From Cupriavidus nantongensis (GTDB lineage: Bacteria > Pseudomonadota > Gammaproteobacteria > Burkholderiales > Burkholderiaceae): DNA of 60,711 bases. The DNA is taken from the NCBI RefSeq assembly GCF_001598055.1, contig NZ_CP014846.1:1-60711 (forward strand), in the 5' to 3' direction. Shown piece after piece: positions 17,491-26,097 of this stretch. The notes below the pieces were generated by a model that did no database searches, was not told where the DNA came from, and saw only the letters and a program-made list of their open reading frames with translations. Position 1 is the stretch's first letter; each line of letters starts with the position of its first letter. Made by a program: the position numbers and the translations under genes.

Positions 17491-18165
17491 CTATTCGACC
17501 GCTTCCAGCTCGCGCAGGCATTCCATGATCGCCGCCCGCTCCAGTGGGTCGAGCTTGGCGAGCTTCGCTTGCCAGCGGGCTTTCTTCCGCTTGATGCGCT
17601 CGCGCTCGCGGAAGTTGTTGCCCAGGTAGCGCAGATCGTGCAGGGCGTCCGGCTCGGGGTAGTTCATCCAGAGCCGTTCAATCGCAATGCCGCCGCGCGT
17701 CATCGCGTTGAACTCGATGGTGCGCCAGGTCGCCAGAGGCGAGCTGTCGTAGATCGGCGAGTCGTAGCCCGACACCATCACAGCACAGGGCAGGCCGGCC
17801 AGCACGTCGAGCAGCCGCACGTGGTCGGCGTCGTCGTATTCGTGCCGGTACAGCTTGCCGCCGCGCCTGCTGTCCATCACGTAGGGCGGATCGACATAGA
17901 CGAACTCGCGGCCGGTGAAGGCGTGGCCTTCGAGCCAGGCCACCGCATCACCGCAATGCAGCTCCAGGCCGTCCACGTCGAGCTGCTGCCACGCCTGGAT
18001 CACCTCGCGGTCAATGTCGATCCCGATGCTGCGCGCAGCGGGGCGCTTGCGCTCCAGGATGTTCCCGCCGCCCAGGTGCGTTTCGATGTAGGTGTCGTGG
18101 GGCGGAATGTTGTTGATGATCGTCTGATAGACGCCGGCACCGCCCTTCCCGCCGGGGTAACGCAT
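17491..18165 (-). CDS. upf54.8: Dam-like D12-class adenine DNA methyltransferase
   Basis: 224 residues starting MRYPGGKGGAGVYQTIINNI, an adapted SAM-binding motif. It has THLGGGNILERKRPAARSIG (acid turn with IGIDID) and the catalytic DPPY in YVDPPYVMDSRRGG. It is an orphan: no restriction enzyme gene is near. Similar genes occur at this place in IncP-1 beta plasmids under the label upf54.8. It could protect transferred DNA from host restriction. Its stop is 2 bp from the parA stop, convergent. Confidence 0.8.
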   Translation of the reverse strand: MRYPGGKGGAGVYQTIINNIPPHDTYIETHLGGGNILERKRPAARSIGIDIDREVIQAWQQLDVDGLELHCGDAVAWLEGHAFTGREFVYVDPPYVMDSRRGGKLYRHEYDDADHVRLLDVLAGLPCAVMVSGYDSPIYDSSPLATWRTIEFNAMTRGGIAIERLWMNYPEPDALHDLRYLGNNFRERERIKRKKARWQAKLAKLDPLERAAIMECLRELEAVE

Positions 18166-18189
18166 GACTTTTCCCTTGGAGTAAATCGG

Positions 18190-18262
18190 ACTTGGCCAGC
18201 ATCGTCAGAAATGGCGATGCTGTCAAGGAAAACGGGCCTGCAGCATCGCCAGGAACGGCGAT
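18190..18262. repeat. Two dispersed palindromic units
   Basis: AGCATCGTCAGAAATGGCGATGCT at about 18192 and GCATCGCCAGGAACGGCGATG at about 18243 belong to the plasmid-wide palindrome family with consensus CATCG[CT]C-N5-GGCGATG. They sit between the methyltransferase and the lipoprotein gene. Function unknown. Confidence 0.75.
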
Positions 18263-18293
18263 GGAGGCCCGCTAGGGGACGCCAGCAGCGCAG

Positions 18294-18710
18294 TTAAAAC
18301 GTCGCGTCTTTCAGCGAGATCGAACACCCGTTGTAGTCGTAGCTCACGTCCGACACGACACCCGACACCCGAGCGGTTTTCCCGGTTGAAAGCTGGGTGA
18401 CGTTGAGCTTGTTGTCTGTACCGGCATGCACCGAAACCTGGCCGGAGCGCAGGAACACCCGATAGCGAGGCTGGAAGCCTTCGGTGACGGAGCGCACTTC
18501 ACCGCTGACCGCAAGGCCCTTGTTGGCATAGAGGCCGTTTGCTCGCACCTGGTTGTCTTTCGCGGCCTGGCAGATTTGCGGCAGGGATTCCGTGAGCATC
18601 ACCGGGGCGGTGGCCTTCTGCACATCCTTGGCGACTTGATCCAACGCAGCGCAGCCCGCGAGGGCGAGCAATGGAATAACGAGGGCTAGACACTTCTTGG
18701 TTGATTGCAT
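18294..18710 (-). CDS. Small lipoprotein of the trb-distal region
   Basis: About 138 residues from ATG 18710, with AAGG 8 bases upstream. The lipoprotein signal ends in the lipobox LAGC (near residue 20). The rest looks like a small beta-rich domain (VSGEVRSVTEGFQPRYRVFL, GKTARVSGVVSDVSYDYNG), similar to OB-fold tRNA_anti-like periplasmic domains. Conserved IncP-1 beta accessory gene at the end of the trb block; role unknown. Confidence 0.65.
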   Translation of the reverse strand: MQSTKKCLALVIPLLALAGCAALDQVAKDVQKATAPVMLTESLPQICQAAKDNQVRANGLYANKGLAVSGEVRSVTEGFQPRYRVFLRSGQVSVHAGTDNKLNVTQLSTGKTARVSGVVSDVSYDYNGCSISLKDATF

Positions 18711-18812
18711 AGACACGACCTTGAGGGTTGGTTAGGAAATTGGGTGTCGGGATGCCCCCGACTGCTCACCACTAGGCAGGTGACGCAGCCGCTAGACCGA
18801 AGCGAGCGGCTT

Positions 18813-19256
18813 TTAGTACGTAGGCACGTAGATGACTTCAATGTCCACGCGCTGGTTCTGGTGCCGCCCTTCTGGCGTCGAGTTGTCGGCCACGAAGTCG
18901 GATGCCGAAGCGAAGTTCACCATGATCTTGAGCGGCGACACGCCGCGCGCAATCAGGTACTGGCGGGCCGACAAGGCCCGGCGCAAGGCCAGGGCCTCAT
19001 CGGCCGCGCTGGGGCGTAGCGTGCTGGTGCGACCGCTGACGTAGATGATCGTGGCCCCCTTCGCCTCGGCCAGCAGCTCGGCCGTGGAAGCGTCCGGCCG
19101 GAACGTGGTGCTGCTGTCGGAGAAGGACACCGAAACAGCGGTCAAGACCGGCTCGCCATAGCTCACGGCCGCCATGCCGGCAGCGCCGGCGGCCATCGCG
19201 CCAGGCGCGAAGGCAAGGGACGCCAAGGAGAGGGTCAGAAAAAGGGCTTTGCGCAT
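18813..19256 (-). CDS. OmpA-like peptidoglycan-binding exported protein
   Basis: 147 residues with a signal peptide (LFLTLSLASLAFAPGAMA). The C-terminal part carries an OmpA/MotB-type domain: FSDSSTTFRPDASTAELLAE, IIYVSGRTST, LALRRALSARQYLIARGV, and GRHQNQRVDIEVIY with the typical NQRVD. It should anchor to peptidoglycan and may help the mating channel cross the envelope. Lies between trbP and the lipoprotein gene on the minus strand. Confidence 0.7.
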   Translation of the reverse strand: MRKALFLTLSLASLAFAPGAMAAGAAGMAAVSYGEPVLTAVSVSFSDSSTTFRPDASTAELLAEAKGATIIYVSGRTSTLRPSAADEALALRRALSARQYLIARGVSPLKIMVNFASASDFVADNSTPEGRHQNQRVDIEVIYVPTY

Positions 19257-19271
19257 GGTGCGGACTCCAAA

Positions 19272-19970
19272 TCAGAAGAACAGGTAGCCGGCCTTGCTCA
19301 TGGGGATGCGGATCAACCACAGAGCGGCCAGGTGCAGCGGGTAATAGGCGTAGAACGCCCAGCGCAGGCGCGGCATGGGCAGATCGACGCGGGAAGCGAC
19401 CAGGAGCAGCGGCAGCGAGGCCAGCGCCCACAGGTTGCGATTGATGAACCACAGCGCCGCGCAGGCGAGCAGCGCGACGGCCGCGGCGGCCCAGGTGGGC
19501 CGCTTGCGGTACGACCACACCGCCAGGCCGAAGGCCACGGCCGGCCACCAGTATTCGACCAGGCCGCCACCGACCAGGAACACCAGGCCGGCGCCGACCA
19601 GGTGCAGCGGGCCGCCCTTTTCCACCAGGTAGGCGCACGCCGTCACGACCAGGAGCGTGAACAAGACATTGAGGGGCCACCACCCGGCGGACAGGCCACC
19701 CAGGGCGACGAAGGGCACCGAGGCCACAGCGCCGAACACCGCGAGGCGCTTCATCGTGCGCGTGTACGCGCCGCGCTCGAATGCACCAGGTCGAGCCAGG
19801 TTGTAGGCCAGCACGAAAACGAAGATCGGCAGCGCCAGGCGGCCGGCCTCGAAGAGAAACGGCAGCGTGCCATTGAACAGGTACTTGTTGACGTGATCGC
19901 CGGTCATCAGGGCCAGCGCGAGCCACTTCAACGCTTCGACCGTCCCATCCGGCACGTGCAAGGGCTTCAT
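19272..19970 (-). CDS. trbP: TrbP, TraX-family pilin-modifying membrane protein
   Basis: 232 residues from ATG 19970, overlapping the trbO stop by ATGA; about 7 to 8 hydrophobic segments. TraX-family marks are ALKWLALALMTGDHVNKYLF near the N-terminus and WAFYAYYPLHLAALWLIRIP near the end. In F plasmids TraX N-acetylates pilin; in IncP plasmids TrbP is implicated in pilus maturation. Its place at the distal end of trb agrees with RP4/R751. Confidence 0.85.
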   Translation of the reverse strand: MKPLHVPDGTVEALKWLALALMTGDHVNKYLFNGTLPFLFEAGRLALPIFVFVLAYNLARPGAFERGAYTRTMKRLAVFGAVASVPFVALGGLSAGWWPLNVLFTLLVVTACAYLVEKGGPLHLVGAGLVFLVGGGLVEYWWPAVAFGLAVWSYRKRPTWAAAAVALLACAALWFINRNLWALASLPLLLVASRVDLPMPRLRWAFYAYYPLHLAALWLIRIPMSKAGYLFF

Positions 19971-20236
19971 CCGCGCTTGCCCCCGCGTGAGGCATAGGCG
20001 CGCAGCACCAGGAAGATGATGTACAGCGCAGGAAGCGACAGCACGAAGGCAATGGGCTTGCCGATCCATGCCGGCAGCGCCCACAGCAGCAGACCCAGCG
20101 CGAAGATCGGGCCGAGGCCCAGCAAGAGCAGATCGAATTGCCCCTTGGCCTGCGATTCGGCCCAGTTGCAATAGGCGGTCAGCACCCGGCCGAAACCGAG
20201 CGTGTAGCGCATCATGAAGGCGTGGAATTTGTCCAT
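19967..20236 (-). CDS. trbO: TrbO, small membrane protein
   Basis: 89 residues, with one or two membrane helices (FDLLLLGLGPIFALGLLLWA and PIAFVLSLPALYIIFLVL). Translationally coupled to trbP. Its function in IncP transfer is not essential or not known. Identified by position between trbN and trbP and by size. Confidence 0.75.
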   Translation of the reverse strand: MDKFHAFMMRYTLGFGRVLTAYCNWAESQAKGQFDLLLLGLGPIFALGLLLWALPAWIGKPIAFVLSLPALYIIFLVLRAYASRGGKRG

Positions 20237-20238
20237 GT

Positions 20239-20251
20239 TTTAGCCGCTAAA
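20239..20251. promoter_or_regulatory. KorB operator sequence
   Basis: TTTAGCCGCTAAA, a perfect KorB site, immediately before the trbO start (3 bp) and after trbN. This is one of twelve on the plasmid; being distant from a main promoter it may serve KorB-mediated long-range silencing or partition. Confidence 0.85.
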
Positions 20252-20265
20252 TCGGAAGGCCCGCC

Positions 20266-20901
20266 CTACTCCGGCGAGCCTTCGCTTCTGTTGTTGAAGG
20301 AGATCGAGCGCGGCACGTAGCCGCCCGCGACGTTGATGGATGGAGCTGCTGCCGGCCTGGCCGCCGGCGCGGCCGCTGGGGCCGCTGCCGTGGCCTGCTG
20401 GGCGGCTTGCACCGCCGGCGCTGGCCCGGTCGGCATCGAGGGCGTGGCCCCCGCCTTCGTCACGTCCAGCGTGACGAACCGAGCTTCGAGCCAATCCGCC
20501 CACTTGGCGGCCTTGCGCATCAGGTCGGCGCGATACACCGCGTTGTACTGCGGCGTGCGTGAGTGGTAATTCGCGGCCTTCGTCCAGAGATCGCCCTTGT
20601 CGTTGCGAATGTGCATCCGCAAGCGCCAGGCGGCGAGGTCGAACGAGTAGCAGCCAGCGGCCGCTACATCGTCCGCCGTGATGCCGTAGCGGGCCAGGTC
20701 GCGCAGGTAAGCCGTGTTGAACTGCATCGGCCCCACGTCATGAGTGCCGTTCGAGTTGCGCACCCACTGGCCCGGCTTGCCGCCTTCCTTCTCCGCGACG
20801 GCCAACACGATGTTGGCCGGCACTTCGTACTTCACGGCCGCCGAAACGGCGCACACGACGCGCTCCTGGAGCTGCGGCGGAAGGTCGGCAGCAAAGGGCA
20901 T
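20266..20901 (-). CDS. trbN: TrbN, lytic transglycosylase-like mating protein
   Basis: 211 residues from ATG 20901, 1 bp after the trbM stop. SLT/goose-lysozyme-like core: IVLAVAEKEGGKPGQWVRNS (catalytic Glu), DVGPMQFNTAYLRDLARYGI, RTPQYNAVYRADL. The C-terminal third is a Pro/Ala-rich tail. It corresponds to VirB1, which opens peptidoglycan locally for assembly of the transfer channel. Confidence 0.88.
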   Translation of the reverse strand: MPFAADLPPQLQERVVCAVSAAVKYEVPANIVLAVAEKEGGKPGQWVRNSNGTHDVGPMQFNTAYLRDLARYGITADDVAAAGCYSFDLAAWRLRMHIRNDKGDLWTKAANYHSRTPQYNAVYRADLMRKAAKWADWLEARFVTLDVTKAGATPSMPTGPAPAVQAAQQATAAAPAAAPAARPAAAPSINVAGGYVPRSISFNNRSEGSPE

Positions 20902-20902
20902 G

Positions 20903-21481
20903 TCAGTAACCCCCCCAGGAAGCGCGGCGGCGCTCTTCGTCCTCGCGCCGGATGCGTTCGTTGTACTCGGCCAGCGCCCGGTCATAGTCGGCCGCTTCGA
21001 CCCAATACCCGCCCCTTTCTGGCGTGCCGACATAGCGCGGCTTGGTGCTGCTGAAATCGGTGTAAGCGTGGTTGGTGTAGGCCGCGCAGTAGTCGGGCAT
21101 CTGGTTGCTGATGTACGTCGTCCCGTCCTCGTAGCCCTGCCAGAACACCAGCGTTTGATTCAGGGCCTGCGCATCGCAACGGCCAGCGCCGCGCGACATG
21201 GCCGACACCAGCGCGGACATTTCCGGCGTCTGGTTCGACACCGGGCACAGATCGAGGAAGTTCTTGCGCTTCTTGATCGTGTCGGACATTTTCCGCGCCG
21301 TGATGCTGAAATACTTGCGAAGCGACGGCGCGCATTCGCTCGGGCGGGTGCCGCTTGCGAGGCACAGGATCGCCTCGCAAGCCAGGCGGGTGTCGCCGGT
21401 CAGCACGTCTTGCGCGCTGGCCGTGCCGACCGAGCAGAGGGCCGCCACAGCGGCCACGATGGAAAGCAACTTCTTCTTCAT
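20903..21481 (-). CDS. trbM: TrbM, exported mating-pair-formation protein
   Basis: 192 residues from ATG 21481 (AAAGGAG 8 bases upstream; the GTG three codons earlier is too close to it). Signal peptide LLSIVAAVAALCSVGTASA. Cys-rich mature part (LACEAILCLASGTRPSECAP, LDLCPVSNQ, PDYCAAY) suggests disulfides; charged C-terminus. TrbM family, found with P-type conjugation systems; precise role unclear. Confidence 0.85.
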   Translation of the reverse strand: MKKKLLSIVAAVAALCSVGTASAQDVLTGDTRLACEAILCLASGTRPSECAPSLRKYFSITARKMSDTIKKRKNFLDLCPVSNQTPEMSALVSAMSRGAGRCDAQALNQTLVFWQGYEDGTTYISNQMPDYCAAYTNHAYTDFSSTKPRYVGTPERGGYWVEAADYDRALAEYNERIRREDEERRRASWGGY

Positions 21482-21499
21482 GATGAACACTCCTTTGGG

Positions 21500-23218
21500 T
21501 TACGCAGATTTGTCGTTGCGGCCGCCGTCACGGAACGCGGCTACTTCGGACTCGGGATCGGCAGAGCTGTCAGCTCCGGCCAGGCTGTTGTCGCCGAAGG
21601 TCGGCGAGGGTTGTTGATCGGGCACGTCGATGCTCGTGTCGGCCGAGCTGCCGCCCTGCGCCTTGATCGCGGCCGCGATCTTTCCGCCGGTGGTGTCGGC
21701 GATGCGTTCCATCGCCGAGTCGCGCATGCTGGCGGCCTTCGCGGCCGCCACCGCACCTACACCCTTCGCCAAGTTCGCGCCGGCGTCGGCCGTGACGCGG
21801 CCGGCCTTGCCAAGCGCGGAAGCGGCCGAGGCCAGCATGCCGGGGCCGGTACTACCAGGTGCGTCCTGCTGGCCGCCCTGCCCCGCTCCCTGGCCCTGGC
21901 CGCCACCCTGGCCGGCCTTCGCGCCGCCGGCGTCACCGCCGCCGCTGGCCTTCTGGCCGCCGCCTTCGCCACCCTTCGAGCTGGAGCCGGCCTTATCGCC
22001 GCCGGCCTTGTCGCCGCCTTTGTCGCCGCCCTTCGACTCGCCGCCGCTGCTGCCGCCGCCGCCAGAGTCGCCACCGCCGCCACCGAAGCCGGCGGCTTGG
22101 CCCAGGGGCGTGCTGGTGCCGGCTTCACCGCCACCACCACCGCCAGAGTCGCCGCCACCACCACCGCCCAGCATGGACATGACATCCGACCCGGACGAGA
22201 CGTTTTCATTGGCCTTCGAGAACGCGGCCATGACCGCAGAAGCACCGCCGGCGGCCGAGGCCGCGCCGGCCGCCAGAGCAGCGCCGCCGGTTGCCGCTGC
22301 TGCGGCCGCCATGCCAGCGGCACCGAGGGCCGCGCCTGCGCCGAAGTTGCCGATGCCGGCACCGCCCACGCTCGCGCCGGTGATGACGCCGGCGATGAGC
22401 GCCGGAATCTTGTTGACGAGTGCCAGCAGGATCACGCAGACGATGAGCATCACGCCCATTTCCTTGAGGTTGATCCCCTCGCTCATGCGCGCGTAGTAGT
22501 CATCCAGAAAGGTCTTGCCGATGCCGACCAGCAGCACCATTGCCATGAGCTGCGCGGCCACACCCAGCACGGTCTTGTAGTAGTTGATCGCCATGTCGGA
22601 AGTCCACCGCGACCCACCGAAGCCGAGGAAGAACACGCCGCCATAGGCGAGCACCCAACCAGACGCCAGGAGAAGAAGCATGTTCACGCCGATGAGCGCG
22701 AGCACGATCAAGATGGCAACGGCCATGAGGATGCCGGCCATGCTGTCCACCGGCGACCACACCGAGGACTGATCCATCACCTTGTAGAAGATGGCAAAGC
22801 CAATATCGACAATGCCGGAAGGCGACAAGGCTTGACCCAAGCCCGTCGCGTTGCCGGCAATTTGGCGTAGCGACGCATAGATGGTCGAGGCGAAGTTAGG
22901 GCCGTTCGTCAGCAACCACCAGAAGAAGCCGGTGAAGATGGTGAAGCGGACAAGCTCCGCGAAGAACTCCCCAATGTCGGCCTTGCGCAAGGCCATCATG
23001 CCGAACGTCCAGACCATCGAGATCGTCACCAGCAGCCAGAACAACCAGGATGCGGCGTTGGTGATGACACCGGCCCAGCCGCTGGCGGCGGCGTTGTAGC
23101 GGTTCAGAACGTCATCGAAGAGGCCCGAGCTGTTCATTTGGGCGGAAGCGTCCGTAGAAAAGAACGCCAGCCAAACGAGCAGCGGCAGGGCGAGTTTCAA
23201 GCTGGCTGGCATTCTCAT
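21500..23218 (-). CDS. trbL: TrbL, polytopic inner-membrane channel protein (VirB6-like)
   Basis: 572 residues. Signal-like start (LALPLLVWLAFFSTDASA), then about six membrane segments in residues 50-300, including LFWLLVTISMVWTFGMMALR and ILVCVILLALVNKIPALIAG. After a run of Ala/Gly helices comes a long low-complexity Gly/Ser-rich stretch (about residues 350-470, repeated GGGG, GDKAG and SGGE patterns), then a polar tail. This layout matches TrbL of P-type mating systems, needed for substrate passage through the inner membrane. Confidence 0.9.
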   Translation of the reverse strand: MRMPASLKLALPLLVWLAFFSTDASAQMNSSGLFDDVLNRYNAAASGWAGVITNAASWLFWLLVTISMVWTFGMMALRKADIGEFFAELVRFTIFTGFFWWLLTNGPNFASTIYASLRQIAGNATGLGQALSPSGIVDIGFAIFYKVMDQSSVWSPVDSMAGILMAVAILIVLALIGVNMLLLLASGWVLAYGGVFFLGFGGSRWTSDMAINYYKTVLGVAAQLMAMVLLVGIGKTFLDDYYARMSEGINLKEMGVMLIVCVILLALVNKIPALIAGVITGASVGGAGIGNFGAGAALGAAGMAAAAAATGGAALAAGAASAAGGASAVMAAFSKANENVSSGSDVMSMLGGGGGGDSGGGGGGEAGTSTPLGQAAGFGGGGGDSGGGGSSGGESKGGDKGGDKAGGDKAGSSSKGGEGGGQKASGGGDAGGAKAGQGGGQGQGAGQGGQQDAPGSTGPGMLASAASALGKAGRVTADAGANLAKGVGAVAAAKAASMRDSAMERIADTTGGKIAAAIKAQGGSSADTSIDVPDQQPSPTFGDNSLAGADSSADPESEVAAFRDGGRNDKSA

Positions 23219-23229
23219 TCGTCAGTACC

Positions 23230-23451
23230 TCACCAGGACTTAGGTTCGCTAGGTTTGAACGAGCCGGCCCGCAGGCACTGCGATGAAAACGCCTCTTGCA
23301 CGCTCTTATCGAGCTTGGCGATGTTCTCGGGTTTGCAGTTCTCGGCATTCACTTCGGGCAGCGTCACCGGCTCGGGCTTTTTCTCGCAGCCGGCCAGCAG
23401 GGCCGCCACAAGGGCGGCCGCTGCCAGGATCGAGGGTTTGGATAGGCGCAT
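23230..23451 (-). CDS. trbK: TrbK, entry-exclusion lipoprotein
   Basis: 73 residues with lipobox LLAGC (Cys at about 22), followed by a short acidic/polar mature part (KPEPVTLPEVNAENCKPENI, FSSQCLRAGSF). In IncP plasmids TrbK alone blocks entry of a second IncP plasmid. Correctly placed between trbJ and trbL. Confidence 0.9.
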   Translation of the reverse strand: MRLSKPSILAAAALVAALLAGCEKKPEPVTLPEVNAENCKPENIAKLDKSVQEAFSSQCLRAGSFKPSEPKSW

Positions 23452-23460
23452 GTATCCCCC

Positions 23461-24234
23461 TTACCAATTACGGGCCGGACTGGCCCTGTACTCGCCCTTG
23501 CGCAGCGCCTCGCCGGCGGCTTGCTGCTGCGCTTCACGGTCGGCTTCGACCTGCATCCGCGTGGCGATGGCGTTCTGCTGCGCGACCATGAGGCCCCGGA
23601 TTTGCAGAAGCTGGTTTGCCTGCTGGGCCGCGAGCTGGTTGGCGAAGCCGATGGCCTGCATTTGCCCGTTCGCGCCCTGCGCGGCCGACTGGAGCCGTTC
23701 GAGCTGGCGCGCGTCGGACTTCAAGGCGTCCTGCTGGCGATCCAGGCCCTTGAACAAGGCATCGTTGGCCTTCTTCTGGCTCTCGCTCGCCAGGCGGCGG
23801 TTCTCGGCCATTGCGGCCTGTTCGGCGGGCGTGCAGCCGCCGGTGCCGTTGAAGCACGGCGAGCTGCGGTAGTAGGCCACGTCCTGGAACTTGCCCAGGT
23901 ACGAGTCGATGCTGCCGAGCTGGGTCTTGTAGTAGTTCAGCGTATCGACCGCATTCATCAGCCCGTTGATCGTGGACTGCGCCTGATCCCAGATATAGGC
24001 CGCCGGCGCGACCGTGTTCTGGATCATGTTTTCGTACTGCTGGAGCTGGGTTTGGTACTGCTCAATTTGCTTGAGCGTCTGCGCCACCGACTCGATGGCC
24101 GTCATGACGTTCTGCACCAGGTTCCCGCCGTCGATGACGGGAATGCCGGCCTGCGCGGGCGACATGGTGGTGATCGACCCGGCCATCAGAGTGACGGCGA
24201 GAGCGACTTTAGCGGCTAAAAACTTCTGCTTCAT
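23461..24234 (-). CDS. trbJ: TrbJ, exported VirB5-like protein
   Basis: 257 residues from ATG 24234 (AGGAGA upstream). Signal peptide ends at PAQA. Long helices with Gln-rich coiled-coil tendency (TLKQIEQYQTQLQQYENMI; LAAQQANQLLQIRGLMVAQQ) are typical for VirB5/TrbJ pilus-tip/channel proteins. A KorB site lies inside its 5' codons. Confidence 0.9.
   Translation of the reverse strand: MKQKFLAAKVALAVTLMAGSITTMSPAQAGIPVIDGGNLVQNVMTAIESVAQTLKQIEQYQTQLQQYENMIQNTVAPAAYIWDQAQSTINGLMNAVDTLNYYKTQLGSIDSYLGKFQDVAYYRSSPCFNGTGGCTPAEQAAMAENRRLASESQKKANDALFKGLDRQQDALKSDARQLERLQSAAQGANGQMQAIGFANQLAAQQANQLLQIRGLMVAQQNAIATRMQVEADREAQQQAAGEALRKGEYRASPARNW
24208..24220. promoter_or_regulatory. KorB operator within the start of trbJ
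   Basis: TTTAGCGGCTAAA encodes part of the TrbJ signal peptide (FLAAK). No promoter is apparent, so KorB binding here would act at a distance or in partition. Confidence 0.8.
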
Positions 24235-24250
24235 TTGCTTTCTCCTGGCG

Positions 24251-25630
24251 TTAGTAGTCAAACGATTGGTACGGCTTCGAGAACGTCATGTCCTTGGTCA
24301 CGATGACGTTGAACCGATAGCCGGGGCGGATTTCCAAGGTCGGGGCAATGTTCAGATTCTTGGAAACGAGTTGGGCGATGGTGTTGCCCAGCACTTGCCC
24401 AAGTGCTTCGCTCAAAGCATCGCTGGCGCGCTGCTGATTGCCGGTGGAACCGCTGTTGTCCTGGCTCATGCTCACGGCGGCGATGACGCCCGACATGAGG
24501 AAGGCCGAGCCGAACACGCGCAGGTAGTGGTTATTCACCTGGTCATTGAAGCCCGCGTACCCGGCGCTATCCGCGCCCGGCATCGTGCCAATGTCCATCG
24601 CCTTGCCATCGGGGAACACGATGCGCTGCCAAGCCACAAGCACGCGCGACTGACCGTAGGCAACATCGCTCGAATACGACCCGACCAGGCGCGAGCCTTG
24701 CGGAATCAGCAGATGCTTGCCGGTCGGCGTGTCGTACACGTTCTGCGCGACCTGGGCCATGATCTGGCCCGGCAAGTCGGAGTTGATGCCCGAAATGAGC
24801 GTGGCCGGCACCACGAAGCCGGCGCGCAGCTCGAAGGGCGAGCGCGGCGCTTCGGGCTGGGAGTCCAGCCGCCAACGGTCGCCCTGGCCGCTTCCCGCGA
24901 ACTGCGCGTAGTTCTTGCCCTGGCCGCCACCGGCGGTTTGCAAGAGCTGCGGCGCACCACCACCCACGCCGCCGCCGGCCTGCTGGCCGCCGACGCCCGA
25001 GGCGCGAAGCTGCGCGAGCCGGGCCTGATAGGCGGCGGTCGGATCGCCCGATGCTTGCGCACCGATTTGCTGCCGCACAGCCGCCAGGCGGGACAGCATT
25101 TCGTCGCGCGTCTGCGGCGTGCCCGGCTGCGCGCCCGATGACCCGCTGCTGCGCGGCGCATCGACACGAACGCCCGTCTTGGCCTTGACCGCTTCCTGGA
25201 ACATTTGCAGCTTCGCCATGCGGATGCGGTCGGCTTCATCGTCATGCACCGGCTGGCCCAGGTTGCCGCTGGGCGGTGGCGGCGGCGCGTCCAGGTCGGG
25301 GCGCGCGACAAGCACCGGCGCAGCCTCTGGCCCGGTCGCCAGCTCCGGCGGCTTGAGCGGCGAGGCCGCTTCTACCGTGCCGCCATCCCTGTCGCCGACG
25401 ATCTCCTTGGCGAACATCGACGTGTTACCCGCCTTCTCGGCCGCGCCTTGCGCCGGTGCGTTCTGCTTCGCAGCGCGATCCGCCGCGACCAGCATCATCA
25501 CCAGCAGGAAGGCACCCAGCGCGGCCGCAAGGATGTACATCGGCATGTTGTTGACACGCCGCACGCCGGACTTCTTCGATACCGCGCCCGGCGAGGCGTC
25601 CGGTGCCATTTGATCGGCTTGGTCACTCAT
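24251..25630 (-). CDS. trbI: TrbI, VirB10-like channel protein
   Basis: 459 residues: cytoplasmic head, one membrane helix (MYILAAALGAFLLVMMLVAA, about 30-49), Pro-rich periplasmic linker (LDAPPPPPSGNLG), then the conserved VirB10 C-domain (VPATLISGINSDLPGQIMAQ, GKHLLIPQGSRLVGSYSSDV, PGADSAGYAGFNDQVNNHYL). It spans the periplasm and links inner- and outer-membrane parts of the channel. AAGGAG precedes the start. Confidence 0.93.
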   Translation of the reverse strand: MSDQADQMAPDASPGAVSKKSGVRRVNNMPMYILAAALGAFLLVMMLVAADRAAKQNAPAQGAAEKAGNTSMFAKEIVGDRDGGTVEAASPLKPPELATGPEAAPVLVARPDLDAPPPPPSGNLGQPVHDDEADRIRMAKLQMFQEAVKAKTGVRVDAPRSSGSSGAQPGTPQTRDEMLSRLAAVRQQIGAQASGDPTAAYQARLAQLRASGVGGQQAGGGVGGGAPQLLQTAGGGQGKNYAQFAGSGQGDRWRLDSQPEAPRSPFELRAGFVVPATLISGINSDLPGQIMAQVAQNVYDTPTGKHLLIPQGSRLVGSYSSDVAYGQSRVLVAWQRIVFPDGKAMDIGTMPGADSAGYAGFNDQVNNHYLRVFGSAFLMSGVIAAVSMSQDNSGSTGNQQRASDALSEALGQVLGNTIAQLVSKNLNIAPTLEIRPGYRFNVIVTKDMTFSKPYQSFDY

Positions 25631-25633
25631 AGG

Positions 25634-26095
25634 TCACTCCTTGCGCACCCAATACCCAGCCGGCGCAAAGCTGCCGTCTTGCACCAGGTACGGGCGGGTG
25701 ATGGATTGATGGCCGACCAACAGAGTCAGGCGGTACAGGTTCGAGTCGCCGGCCTGGTCGAGCACGTACCGCAGCGGCAGGGCCGCCGGCGATGCCGGCT
25801 CACTGGCCGCCGTGGCCTGCGCCTTCGCGCTGGCCGGGTTGAACTCCAGTAGGGCATAGCCGCGCTCGCGCAACGTCAGCACCAGGGCCTGGCCGAAGGC
25901 ATCAGGCGTGGCCTGTTGCAGCTCCAGGCGCGTCTTGGCCGGCGGGTACAGCACAGCGAGCTGCTGCACCGCTTCGCGGGCGAGCTGCTGCTGATCGACC
26001 GTTGCGGTCGGCGGGACGAAGTTGCCGTATTGGCCGGTGGTCGCGCAGCCGCCCAGGGCGAGGACGAACAGCGCAGCAAAGATGATCTTGCGCAT
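25634..26095 (-). CDS. trbH: TrbH, outer-membrane lipoprotein
   Basis: 153 residues from ATG 26095 (GGAGG 8 bases upstream; a GTG two codons earlier overlaps the trbG stop). Lipobox LGGC at about residue 17, then a soluble domain. In P-type systems TrbH partners TrbG/TrbI at the outer membrane, in the manner of VirB7. Confidence 0.88.
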   Translation of the reverse strand: MRKIIFAALFVLALGGCATTGQYGNFVPPTATVDQQQLAREAVQQLAVLYPPAKTRLELQQATPDAFGQALVLTLRERGYALLEFNPASAKAQATAASEPASPAALPLRYVLDQAGDSNLYRLTLLVGHQSITRPYLVQDGSFAPAGYWVRKE

Positions 26096-26097
26096 GG

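Noticed and set aside
20744..22870. 708-codon plus-strand frame opposite trbN/trbM/trbL
   Set aside because: Antisense shadow of GC-rich trb genes; composition is Arg/Ala/Gly-rich with no domain, and the opposite strand encodes clear Trb proteins.
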